A DNA stretch of 23,597 nt, from assembly GCA_036260075.1 (NCBI GenBank), contig DATAAM010000168.1, positions 1-23,597 on the forward strand, read 5' to 3'. Source of the DNA: DATAAM01 sp036260075 (GTDB taxonomy: Bacteria; Actinomycetota; Acidimicrobiia; Acidimicrobiales; JAHWLA01). The position numbers and the translations under genes were made by a program. The notes under the pieces were generated by a model, which worked only from the letters and a program-made list of their open reading frames with translations, ran no database searches and was not told the DNA's origin. This document shows, one piece after another, positions 6,372-12,962 of the stretch (positions within the stretch are counted from its first letter, which is position 1; each line of letters starts with the position of its first letter).

Positions 6372-8381
6372 GTGCCTCGCCGCTACGGGTATTCGCGCTG
6401 GGACGGCACCCAGGTGGGTTTCGAGCTCGACGCCGACGACGTGCTGGCCGAGCTGACGGACGACCTCCTCTACCACGGTGATCTCAACGCCGCGCTGCGC
6501 AGGTTGTTGCAGTCGGGGTTCCGCGACCGCAACGACGAACGGATCGCGGGCTTGCGCGAGCTGTTGGAACGGCTGAAGCGGCGACGTCGCGAGGAGCTCG
6601 AGCGCCACGACCTCGGCGGCGTGTACGACGACATCGCGCAACGTCTCCGCGAGGTCGTGGACCTCGAGCGCGAAGGGATCGACGAGCTCGTCGAAGAAGC
6701 CCGGGCCTCGGGCGACGAACGACGCCGTGAGATCACCGAAGAGGTGGCGGCCGAGCGCCGCATGCAGCTCGACCTGCTCCCGCCCGACCTCGACGGCATG
6801 GTGCGCGGGCTCCAGGAGTACGAGTTCACGTCGTCGGAGGCGCGGGAGCGCTTCGACGAGCTGTTGCACCAACTGCGGCAGGAGATCCTCCGGAGCATGT
6901 TCAACCGCATGGCGGGCGCCATGGCGGACATGACGCCCGAAGCCCTTCAGCGGACGAAGGACATGTTCGACGCGCTCAACCGCCTCCTCGAGATGCGGGA
7001 GGCGGGCGTCGAGACAGGCGACGAGTTCGAGCGCTTCATGCAGCAGTACGGCGACATGTTCCCGGGGAACCCGCAGACGCTCGACGAGCTGCTCGAGCAG
7101 TTGGCGCGTCAGATGGCGGCCATGCAGTCGATGCTCAGCTCGATGACCCCGGAGCAGCGCGCCCAGCTTCAGGGCCTGGCGGAGGCGTTGTTGGAGGACC
7201 TCGACCTGCGCTGGCAGGTCACCCGCCTGACCGAGAACCTGCGCAGCGCGTTCCCGCAGCTCGGGTGGAACCGCACGTACGACTTCAGCGGCCAGGACCC
7301 GCTGTCGTTCGCGGAGGCGGCGGGCGTGATGGAGCGCCTGGGCGACATCGACCAGCTGGAGAACCTGTTGCGGTCGGCCTCCAGCCCGGGCGCGCTGGCG
7401 GACGTCGACCTCGACCGGGCCCGCGAGCTGCTGGGCGACGACGCTGCCCGGTCGCTCGAGCGCATGGCCGACATGGCCCGCATGTTGGAGGACGCAGGCC
7501 TCGTCGAGCAGCGCGAGGGGCGCATGGAGCTCACGCCCCGCGGCCTGCGCCGCATCGGCACGAACGCGCTGCGCGACCTGTTCGCCCGGCTGGCGAAGGA
7601 CCGCCTGGGCACGCATCAGGCCGAGCAGGCGGGCGTGGGCCACGAGCGTGCTCACGAGACCAAGCCCTACGAGTACGGCGACCCGTTCAACCTCTCGATC
7701 GAGCGCACGGTCCGCAACGCTCTCCAGAGGAGCGGCCGGGGCGTGCCGGTGCGGCTGTCGCCCGACGACTTCGAGGTGGAGCGCACCGAGGTGCTGACGC
7801 GCACGTCGACGGTGCTGATGCTCGACCTGTCGCTGTCGATGCCGATGCGCGACAACTTCCTCGCCGCCAAGAAGGTGGCGATGGCGCTGCACGCGCTGAT
7901 CACCAGCCAGTACCCCCGCGACTTCCTCGGCATCGTCGGCTTCAGCGAGGTGGCGCGCGAGCTGCCGCCGGAGCAGCTGCCCGAGGTGTCGTGGGACTTC
8001 GTCTACGGCACGAACATGCAGCACGGGTTCCTGCTGGCCCGCCGCCTCTTGTCCCGCCAGTCGGGCACCAAGCAGATCATCATGGTCACCGACGGCGAGC
8101 CCACCGCCCACTTCCCGCCCGGCTCCGACGTGCCGTTCTTCAGCTACCCGCCCGTGCAGGAGACCGTCGACGCCACGCTGGCCGAGGTGCTGCGCTGCAC
8201 GCGCGAGGGCATCCGCATCAACACGTTCATGCTGGACGCCACGCCCTACCTGCGGCGCTTCGTGGAGCAGCTCACCCAGCTCAACCGCGGGCGAGCGTTC
8301 TTCACAACGCCGGAGACGCTGGGCGACTACGTGCTCGTGGACTTCATCGAGCAGAAGCGGGCCGACCGCCGAGCGGGCTAG
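6372..8381 (+). CDS. VWA-domain protein, partner of the ChlI-like ATPase
   Basis: A 669-residue protein with a long charged helical N-terminal half (about residues 45-330; coiled-coil-like arginine/glutamate runs near 60-120) and a C-terminal von Willebrand A domain. The metal-ion-dependent adhesion site is intact: D485-L-S487-L-S489 and T573-D574 in VTDGEP. It corresponds in length and arrangement to mycobacterial Rv0959, the neighbour of the ChlI-like Rv0958. Family knowledge says such VWA proteins (ChlD, CoxE, RavA/ViaA types) dock on an AAA+ ring through the MIDAS site and bring the substrate. In this window the ATPase gene is 2.8 kb upstream, with an antisense cassette between. No signal peptide, so it is probably cytoplasmic. 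GTG start at 6372. Confidence 0.88.
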   Translation: MPRRYGYSRWDGTQVGFELDADDVLAELTDDLLYHGDLNAALRRLLQSGFRDRNDERIAGLRELLERLKRRRREELERHDLGGVYDDIAQRLREVVDLEREGIDELVEEARASGDERRREITEEVAAERRMQLDLLPPDLDGMVRGLQEYEFTSSEARERFDELLHQLRQEILRSMFNRMAGAMADMTPEALQRTKDMFDALNRLLEMREAGVETGDEFERFMQQYGDMFPGNPQTLDELLEQLARQMAAMQSMLSSMTPEQRAQLQGLAEALLEDLDLRWQVTRLTENLRSAFPQLGWNRTYDFSGQDPLSFAEAAGVMERLGDIDQLENLLRSASSPGALADVDLDRARELLGDDAARSLERMADMARMLEDAGLVEQREGRMELTPRGLRRIGTNALRDLFARLAKDRLGTHQAEQAGVGHERAHETKPYEYGDPFNLSIERTVRNALQRSGRGVPVRLSPDDFEVERTEVLTRTSTVLMLDLSLSMPMRDNFLAAKKVAMALHALITSQYPRDFLGIVGFSEVARELPPEQLPEVSWDFVYGTNMQHGFLLARRLLSRQSGTKQIIMVTDGEPTAHFPPGSDVPFFSYPPVQETVDATLAEVLRCTREGIRINTFMLDATPYLRRFVEQLTQLNRGRAFFTTPETLGDYVLVDFIEQKRADRRAG

Positions 8382-8404
8382 TCGCCCGCCGGGCCCCCGT
8401 CAAG

Positions 8405-8450
8405 CATCCCCCGAATTTCCCTCTTGCGCCCGGCCGCCGAACGGGGGATG
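8405..8450 (+). terminator. Hairpin downstream of the VWA gene, possible terminator
   Basis: CATCCCCCG (8405-8413) and CGGGGGATG (8442-8450) form a perfect nine-base stem with a 28-base loop, starting 23 bases after the VWA stop. There is no U-run, so termination is inferred from position only. Confidence 0.35.
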
Positions 8451-8460
8451 ATGACATTGT

Positions 8461-8470
8461 TGTAATTACA
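8461..8470. promoter_or_regulatory. AT-rich perfect palindrome TGTAATTACA upstream of whiB2-like gene
   Basis: A ten-base perfect palindrome, conspicuous in very GC-rich surroundings, 70 bases before the whiB2-like start codon. It has the symmetry of an operator for a dimeric regulator; it could also supply an AT-rich promoter core. I cannot assign a binding protein. Confidence 0.35.
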
Positions 8471-8479
8471 TCGGTGGGA

Positions 8480-8533
8480 CCCTCCCCCGGGAGGGCCGGG
8501 CGACCGGCGGGTTACGACGCAGACGAGGGGAGG
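8480..8533 (+). promoter_or_regulatory. Possible Shine-Dalgarno-sequestering leader of the whiB2-like gene
   Basis: CCCTCCC (8480-8486) can fold back on GGGAGGG (8489-8495) as a tight local hairpin. The overlapping segment CCTCCCC (8481-8487) is also fully complementary to GGGGAGG (8527-8533), which contains the ribosome binding site of the gene starting at 8541. The two pairings are mutually exclusive, so the leader could switch between an open and a closed ribosome site. GC-rich composition makes short complements common, so this is a weak structural inference. Confidence 0.3.
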
Positions 8534-8540
8534 TAGCCCA

Positions 8541-8831
8541 ATGGACCGATTGCTGCACATGTTGCAGGAAGACGAAGACGAGCGCAGCTGGCAGGACCAG
8601 GCGAACTGCCTGGGGGTCGACCCCGACCTGTTCTTTCCGGAGCGGGGTGCGTCCACCAGGGAGGCGAAGGAGGTGTGCCGCGGCTGCGTGGTCCGCGAGG
8701 ACTGCCTCGAGTACGCCTTGGCCAACGGCGAGAAGTTCGGCATCTGGGGCGGGATGAGCGAACGCGAGCGGCGGCGCATCCGCCGGGCCCGGGCCCTGGC
8801 CCGTCGGGCCAACGGAGCGGCCTCGGCGTGA
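8541..8831 (+). CDS. whiB2: WhiB-family iron-sulfur regulator, WhiB2/WhmD-like
   Basis: A 96-residue WhiB protein. Four cysteines at 23, 46, 49 and 55 (the last three in VCRGCVVREDC) would hold a 4Fe-4S cluster, followed by the family turn FGIWGGMSERERRRI and a basic DNA- or sigma-binding tail. WhiB proteins bind region 4 of the primary sigma factor and tune transcription, mostly of division and development genes. The FFPERG...STREAK segment and the FGIWGG turn resemble WhiB2/WhmD, which is needed for septation; the assignment to this subgroup is by eye. The start is fixed by GGGGAGG eight bases before the ATG. The gene is convergent with the formiminotransferase gene and shares a hairpin with it. 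Confidence 0.9.
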   Translation: MDRLLHMLQEDEDERSWQDQANCLGVDPDLFFPERGASTREAKEVCRGCVVREDCLEYALANGEKFGIWGGMSERERRRIRRARALARRANGAASA

Positions 8832-8832
8832 G

Positions 8833-8870
8833 CCGCCGGTGACCTGCCACGTGCCCGCCGCCACCGGCGG
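8833..8870. terminator. Hairpin between convergent whiB2-like and formiminotransferase genes
   Basis: CCGCCGGTG (8833-8841) and CACCGGCGG (8862-8870) form a perfect nine-pair GC stem filling the 40-base convergent gap. Position suggests a bidirectional terminator; no U-run is present on either strand. Confidence 0.45.
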
Positions 8871-8871
8871 G

Positions 8872-9690
8872 TCAGCGACTTCCCCCGTCGAGGCCCGCCT
8901 GCTCCAGGCGGGCCTCGATCGTTCGTGAGAGATCGAGGTCGAGCTCCCGTCGTCGGTGGGGAGCGATGGCCTCCACCACGGCGGCAGGCGCCAGGCCCAC
9001 CAGCTCGGCCCGGGCGACCGCGGTGGTGGCCGCCACCGCGTCGTAGACAGCATCGGGGCCGACGAGTCGGGGGCTGAGAAGGTTGCACGACACCTGGGCG
9101 TGCCCGGCCACTGCCAGCCCCAACGCCCGCACGTGCTCGTTGCGCAGCGACCGGGCGATGGTGCGGGCCAGGTCGAGGTCGTCCGACCGGAGCCACAGGT
9201 TGTAGGCCACCAGCAGGGTGCGGGCGCCCACCGCCACCGCGCCCGCCGTGGGATGCGGACGGCGGGGGCCGACGTCGGGATCGAGGTCGTGGAAGGCCCG
9301 CCGCCGCACCTCGGGCAGCGAGCGCTCCTCGCCGTAGAGGAAGCAGGGGAGGCCGAGCGCGTCCGCGGCCCAGGCGGCGAAGGCGTCGCGGGCGGCCACG
9401 GCGGCGGCCATCAGGGTCTCGTCCAGCGGGACGAACGGCACCACGTCGACGGCGCCGAGCCGGGGGTGCACGCCGTGGTGCAGTTGCAGGTCGATGTGCT
9501 CGACGGCCGCCTGGGCCACGGCGCGGGCGGCGGCCTGCACGTCGTCGTCGGCCCCGGCCAGCGTGAGCACCGAGCGGTTGTGGTGGGGATCGGCGTGCGT
9601 GTCGAGCAGCAGGCGGCCTGCGGCCGCGCCCACGGCGGCCACCACGTCGGGCCGCCGGCCCTCGCTGACGTTGATCACGCATTCGAGCAC
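8872..9690 (-). CDS. Glutamate formiminotransferase
   Basis: A 272-residue enzyme that transfers the formimino group between formiminoglutamate and tetrahydrofolate, linking histidine breakdown to one-carbon metabolism. The family signatures are HHNRSVLTLAG, HPRLGAVDVVPFVPL, and the central PTAGAVAVGARTLLVAYN segment. It has only the transferase part; the cyclodeaminase half of the mammalian fusion is absent. The start is GTG at 9690 (first residues MLECVINVSEG, the normal family N-terminus). The frame stays open further upstream over the divergent LLM gene but encodes nothing conserved. No other histidine-catabolism gene is in the window. Only 20 bases separate its start from the divergent gene at 9711. 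Confidence 0.88.
   Translation of the reverse strand: MLECVINVSEGRRPDVVAAVGAAAGRLLLDTHADPHHNRSVLTLAGADDDVQAAARAVAQAAVEHIDLQLHHGVHPRLGAVDVVPFVPLDETLMAAAVAARDAFAAWAADALGLPCFLYGEERSLPEVRRRAFHDLDPDVGPRRPHPTAGAVAVGARTLLVAYNLWLRSDDLDLARTIARSLRNEHVRALGLAVAGHAQVSCNLLSPRLVGPDAVYDAVAATTAVARAELVGLAPAAVVEAIAPHRRRELDLDLSRTIEARLEQAGLDGGSR
8888..8918. other. Very strong 14-pair hairpin inside the 3' end of the formiminotransferase gene
   Basis: Bases 8888-8901 (TCGAGGCCCGCCTG) and 8905-8918 are perfect inverted repeats around a three-base loop (CTC). It lies within the last codons of the minus-strand gene, encoding the segment IEARLEQAGLDG, and 57 bases past the whiB2-like stop on the plus strand. It may serve as a further stop for plus-strand read-through, next to the hairpin at 8833-8870. 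Confidence 0.5.
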
Positions 9691-9710
9691 CCGCCTACGC
9701 TCGCACAGCC

Positions 9711-10631
9711 ATGCAGGTCGGCCTCGCCCTTCCGCAGTTCGACTTCTCGGTCCCGGGCCGCTCGCCACTGCCCTTCGACGACGTGCTGGGCTGGGCCAGG
9801 ACCGCCGAGCGCGTGGGCCTCGACTCCGTGTGGCTGGCCGATCACCTCTTCTGGTCGATCGACAAGTACGGCGCGCCACCCGGCACGCACAGCGCGCTCG
9901 ATCCCATCGCCGCCCTGGCCGGGGTGGCCCGCGCCACCGAGCGCGTGGCGCTGGGCACGATGGTGCTGTGCGCGCCGTTGCGGCCTGCCTTGGTGGCGGC
10001 CAAGGCGCTGGAGACGCTCGACGTGGTGGCGGGCGGCCGCCTGCGCGTGGGCGTCGGTGCCGGTTGGTACGAGCCCGAGTTCCACGCTGCGGGCATCCCG
10101 TTCCGCCCGCCCGCCGAGCGCCTGCGGCAGCTGGCTGCCACGGTGGAGACGTACAAGGCGCGCTTCGGAGGCCGCACACCGGTGTTCGTGGGGGGCCGAG
10201 GCGACCGCCTGCTCGACGTCGTGGCCCGGTGCGCCGACGGCTGGAACACCGTGTGGGCCTTCACCCCCGAGGAGTACCGGGCGCGCCTGGCCGTGTTGGA
10301 CCGCGCCTGCGAGCGGGTGGGGCGCGACCCGGCGTCGGTCGAGCGATCGATCGGCCTGTACACGCTGGTGGGCGAGGACGAAGCCGACCTGGCCCGTCGG
10401 TTCGAGCGGCTGCGGGAAGCCACGCCCCCCGGCGTGCTCGACGTCGTGGCGCTCGACGACTGGCGCCGGGGGCGGCTGGTGGGCACCGTGGAGCAGGTGC
10501 GCGAGCAGCTGGGCGCCTGGGCGGAGCTGGGCGTGGCCGCGGTCGTCTGCTGCGTGGGGGCGCTACCGTTTGCGGTGACAGACGTCGAGCAGCTCGAGCT
10601 CGTCGGCGCCGCCCGGCAAGGACTGCGATGA
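9711..10631 (+). CDS. LLM-class (F420-type) oxidoreductase
   Basis: A 306-residue luciferase-like monooxygenase-fold protein. Its features are GLALPQFDF at the start of the barrel, the SVWLADHLFW segment, a hinge at LETLDVVAGGRLRVGVGAGW, and PVFVGGRGDRLLDVVARCADGWN near residues 150-180. Actinobacterial relatives usually bind F420 rather than FMN, acting as dehydrogenases or reductases of unknown small molecules; the substrate here cannot be told. The ATG at 9711 opens directly with the first beta strand. It overlaps tatA by ATGA, so the two are translationally coupled. TACGCT at 9696-9701 could be its -10, but with a nine-base gap. Confidence 0.88.
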   Translation: MQVGLALPQFDFSVPGRSPLPFDDVLGWARTAERVGLDSVWLADHLFWSIDKYGAPPGTHSALDPIAALAGVARATERVALGTMVLCAPLRPALVAAKALETLDVVAGGRLRVGVGAGWYEPEFHAAGIPFRPPAERLRQLAATVETYKARFGGRTPVFVGGRGDRLLDVVARCADGWNTVWAFTPEEYRARLAVLDRACERVGRDPASVERSIGLYTLVGEDEADLARRFERLREATPPGVLDVVALDDWRRGRLVGTVEQVREQLGAWAELGVAAVVCCVGALPFAVTDVEQLELVGAARQGLR

Positions 10632-10798
10632 ACCTCGGTGCCCCGGAACTGATCATCGTCCTGGTGGTCGTGCTGCTGCTGTTCGGCACGACGCGCCTCC
10701 CCAAGCTCGCCCGCTCCATCGGCCAGGCCTCCCGCGAGTTCAAGGAGGGCGTGGCCGAGGGGGCGAAGGAGCGGGACGACGAGGCACGGGGCGACTGA
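10628..10798 (+). CDS. tatA: Twin-arginine translocase subunit TatA-like
   Basis: A 56-residue TatA/TatB-type protein: one N-terminal membrane helix (PELIIVLVVVLLLFG, residues 6-20), the family hinge FGTTRLPKLARSIG, then an amphipathic helix (about 24-44) and a short acidic tail. It would help form the pore for folded proteins with twin-arginine signals. The short length and the FG hinge favour TatA over TatB. Its ATG overlaps the LLM stop (ATGA). In mycobacteria tatB follows sigE-rseA-htrA; here a Tat gene lies on the other side of sigE, 43 bases before it. tatC is not in the window. Confidence 0.9.
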   Translation: MNLGAPELIIVLVVVLLLFGTTRLPKLARSIGQASREFKEGVAEGAKERDDEARGD

Positions 10799-10811
10799 GG
10801 GCAGCCGCCCG

Positions 10812-10837
10812 GGAACTCGCCGGCGACGGCCGTCGTT
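10812..10837 (+). promoter_or_regulatory. ECF-type promoter in front of sigE (GGAAC-17-CGTT)
   Basis: GGAAC (10812-10816) and CGTT (10834-10837) are separated by 17 bases, the textbook spacing for group-4 sigma factors and the same spacing as in the htrA promoter at 12966-12991. The -10 ends only four bases before the sigE ATG, so a transcript from here would begin at or just within the start codon. This suggests autoregulation of SigE by a nearly leaderless message. Confidence 0.6.
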
Positions 10838-10841
10838 CCGC

Positions 10842-11351
10842 ATGACGGAGACGGAGGAGTCGCCGGTCCCCGACTGGGAGGAGGTCGCCCGTCGCTACGG
10901 GCGGTTCCTCTACACGGTCGCCTACCGGCTCACCGGCAACGACGACGACGCCGAGGACGTCGTGCAGGAGGTGCTCCTCCGTGTCCGACGCGGACTGGAG
11001 ACCTACCGACCGGGGTCGATGGAGGGCTGGTTGAGCCGGATCACGACCAACGTGTTCCTCGACGAGGTGCGGCGGCGCCGACGTCGACCGGTCGACCCCT
11101 TGCCCCGTGACGCCGAGGCGGTGCTGCCGGGGGCGCCCGCTCCCGACGATGCCCTTGCGGCGGAGGTCCTGCCGGAGGACGTGCAGCAGGCGTTGGTGCG
11201 ACTGCCCGAGGAGTTCCGTGCCGCCGTCGTGCTCTGCGACGTGGCCGGCCTGTCGTACCAGGAGATCGGCGACGCCCTCGACGTGCCCATCGGAACGGTG
11301 CGCAGCCGCATCCACCGGGGGCGGGCGCTGCTGCGGGAGGCGCTGGCATGA
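10842..11351 (+). CDS. sigE: ECF sigma factor, SigE-like (envelope stress)
   Basis: A 169-residue ECF sigma factor. Region 2 is at about residues 12-80 (RYGRFLYTVAYRLTGNDDDAEDVVQEV, here in short pieces, with the DEV motif at about 74), and region 4 is at about 108-165 (LPEEFRAAVVLCDVAGLSYQEIG and GTVRSRIHRGRALLR). It is followed by an HxxxCxxC anti-sigma gene overlapping by ATGA, an RseB-like gene, and htrA, which together define the sigE-rseA-htrA envelope-stress locus known from mycobacteria. It would be held inactive by RseA and released upon envelope damage. No Shine-Dalgarno sequence precedes the ATG; the ECF promoter runs up to it. Confidence 0.92.
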   Translation: MTETEESPVPDWEEVARRYGRFLYTVAYRLTGNDDDAEDVVQEVLLRVRRGLETYRPGSMEGWLSRITTNVFLDEVRRRRRRPVDPLPRDAEAVLPGAPAPDDALAAEVLPEDVQQALVRLPEEFRAAVVLCDVAGLSYQEIGDALDVPIGTVRSRIHRGRALLREALA

Positions 11352-11722
11352 GCCACCTCGGTGATGCGATCAGCGCGCTGCTCGACGGCGAGCTCTCCGC
11401 CGAGGAGGAGGCCGTCGTGCGCGCCCACCTCGACGAGTGCGCGGCCTGCCGTGAGGAGCTGGCTGCCGTCGAACGGGTGCGCCGCCTGGTGCGGGGGTTG
11501 CCCGTGGTCGAACGGCGCGCCCGGCGACGAGGGCCGTCCCGGGTGGCGGCCGTGGCGGCGGGCGCCGTGGCAGCGGCGGCGTCGATCGTGTTCCTCGCCA
11601 CCGCCTCGGCGCCCCAGGCGCCCGGCCCGCCGAGCGTCGACCGCCTCGTCGACGTGCACGCCACATCGGGCGCCACCGCCGAGCCGGTGAGCCAACTGAC
11701 CCCGGTGGTGTTCAACGAATGA
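11348..11722 (+). CDS. rseA: Zinc-finger anti-sigma factor, RseA-like
   Basis: A 124-residue anti-sigma factor. The N-terminal zinc anti-sigma domain (about residues 1-48) contains HLDECAACREEL, the HxxxCxxC signature, preceded by ISALLDGELSAEEE. One membrane helix (about 62-80) follows a basic stretch (RRARRRG), and about 40 residues lie outside. It would bind the SigE-like factor in the cytoplasm and release it on proteolysis or redox change. ATGA overlaps couple it to sigE in front and to the RseB-like gene behind. The short outer tail is where an RseB-type sensor would bind in the proteobacterial system. Confidence 0.9.
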   Translation: MSHLGDAISALLDGELSAEEEAVVRAHLDECAACREELAAVERVRRLVRGLPVVERRARRRGPSRVAAVAAGAVAAAASIVFLATASAPQAPGPPSVDRLVDVHATSGATAEPVSQLTPVVFNE

Positions 11723-12630
11723 GGCTCCTCGCTGCCGCCTTGGCGCTGAGCCTCGCCACGGCACCGGCCCACGCACACCCCGACGACCCGTTCCACGAAG
11801 GGCGGGAGGCGGCCGAGCGCCTCTCGTTCACCGCGCTGGCAGTGGTGCGCTGGGTGGACGAGGGGGGTGAGCACGAGGCGACGGTGGAGGTCGACGCCCG
11901 CAACGGCGAGGTGCGCATCAACGGGCCGCGCGAGGTGGTGGCCCACGCCGAGTCGTGGACGCGGCTGTGGACCGGGGCCCAGCCGCCCCCGGTCGAGCTG
12001 AAGTACGACCTGCTGCGGGGGCCGGAGGTGGTGGTGGCCGGGCGCCCGTCCACGACCGTGGAGGTGTGGGCGGGCGACGCCCTGCGCGAGCGCGTGGCGC
12101 TCGACCGGGCCACCGGCCTGGTGCTGCACCGCGAGCAGCTGGGGCGCGACGGCGAGCCGCAACGGGTGGTGACGGTGCAACGCTTCGAGCTCGTGGAGGC
12201 GGGCGCGGGGGCGTCGGGGCAGGCCGGGCGGGCTCGTACGATGCGCCCGGAGCGCCTGCCCCGGATGTACCGGGCACCGGTGGCGCTGGCGGGCGGGTAC
12301 CGGCAGCTGGCTGCCTACCGCGACGGCGAGGGCGTGCACCTCCTCTACAGCGACGGGCTGCACGGCATCTCGGTCTTCGCCCAGCCGGGGCGGGTGCCCG
12401 ACGGGGGCCGGCCGGTGCAGGTGGGGCGCTGGGCCGGGCGCCGGTTCGCCTGGCCGGGGGGCGAGGCGGTGGCGTGGGAGCGGGGTGGGCTGGTCTACAC
12501 GCTGGTCGGCGACGGGCCCCACGACGAGCTGGTGGCGGCGGCGTCGTCGATGCCCGGGCCGCCCCGCCTGTCGGTGGTGGGGCGCCTGAAGCGTGCGTGC
12601 CGGGCCATGGCCGAGCTGGTGGGCGCCTGA
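11719..12630 (+). CDS. RseB/MucB-like periplasmic regulator of the sigma/anti-sigma pair
   Basis: A 303-residue exported protein. The signal peptide (about residues 1-18, cut near AHA/HPD) precedes an RseB/LolA-like beta domain (about 30-170) and a C-terminal segment (about 190-275). That segment contains YSDGLHGISVFAQPG, then WERGGLVYTLVGDGPHDELVAAA, the pattern of the MucB/RseB C-terminal domain. In Escherichia coli RseB binds the outer part of RseA and protects it until unfolded porins or lipopolysaccharide arrive. It overlaps rseA by ATGA, so a cognate role is likely. It is separated from htrA by an antisense whiB gene. Sequence identity with true RseB is only motif-level as judged by eye. 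Confidence 0.8.
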   Translation: MRLLAAALALSLATAPAHAHPDDPFHEGREAAERLSFTALAVVRWVDEGGEHEATVEVDARNGEVRINGPREVVAHAESWTRLWTGAQPPPVELKYDLLRGPEVVVAGRPSTTVEVWAGDALRERVALDRATGLVLHREQLGRDGEPQRVVTVQRFELVEAGAGASGQAGRARTMRPERLPRMYRAPVALAGGYRQLAAYRDGEGVHLLYSDGLHGISVFAQPGRVPDGGRPVQVGRWAGRRFAWPGGEAVAWERGGLVYTLVGDGPHDELVAAASSMPGPPRLSVVGRLKRACRAMAELVGA

Positions 12631-12681
12631 CGCCTCGTTCTGGGCACGCTTTCCCGCGCTATGGACGGGTAACCGTGCCCA
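12631..12681. repeat. Palindromic element, copy 2, overlapping the 3' end of the antisense whiB
   Basis: TGGGCACG (12641-12648) and CGTGCCCA (12674-12681) with 25 bases between, the same spacing as in the copy at 3573-3613. The first ten bases after the upstream stop (CGCCTCGTTC against CCCTTCGTTT) are also similar. By eye 29 of the 41 positions of the element are identical, counting both 8-base arms. The inner arms pair with two mismatches. The stop codon of the whiB gene (12659-12661) and its last residues, GTVTRP, are encoded within it. Confidence 0.72.
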
Positions 12682-12916
12682 ATTCCCGGGCCTCTGTGCG
12701 ACGGCGGCGGGCGATGCGGCGCCGCTCGCGCTCGGACGCGCCACCCCACACGCCGTGATCGATGTGGTTGGCCAGGGCATACTCGAGGCACGGTCCCTTG
12801 ACCGGGCAGGTGGCGCAGATCCTCCGGGCGACTTCCACCCCCATGCCGTCGCTGGGGAAGAAGGTGCCGGGCGGCTCGTCTCGACAGTTGCCCTGGGCCA
12901 TCCATCCAGTGTCCAT
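12659..12916 (-). CDS. WhiB-family iron-sulfur regulator, second copy
   Basis: An 85-residue WhiB protein with cysteines at 11, 34, 37 and 43 (GNCRDEPPG and ICATCPVKGPC), the turn HGVWGGASERERRR and a strongly basic tail. The start was set at 12916 because GGAGGT lies four bases before that ATG; the ATG at 12931, five codons upstream, has no ribosome site. Length and the GVWGG turn are like WhiB1, but I do not assign a subgroup. It lies antisense between the RseB-like gene and htrA, genes of one stress system, and shares a palindromic ECF-type promoter box with htrA. It could therefore be a stress-induced regulator of the SigE response. Its last residues come from a repeat element. Confidence 0.88.
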   Translation of the reverse strand: MDTGWMAQGNCRDEPPGTFFPSDGMGVEVARRICATCPVKGPCLEYALANHIDHGVWGGASERERRRIARRRRTEARELGTVTRP

Positions 12917-12962
12917 TGACACCTCCGTCATCGGTTCAACGAGCGGCAGGTGGTGCAGGTTC

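Noticed and set aside
7605..7612. Further copies of the TGGGCACG arm (for example here and near 9943)
   Set aside because: They lie inside conserved coding sequence and have no CGTGCCCA partner at the 25-base distance.
12917..12931. ATG at 12931 as the start of the antisense whiB
   Set aside because: There is no ribosome site before it, whereas GGAGGT is placed correctly before the ATG at 12916.
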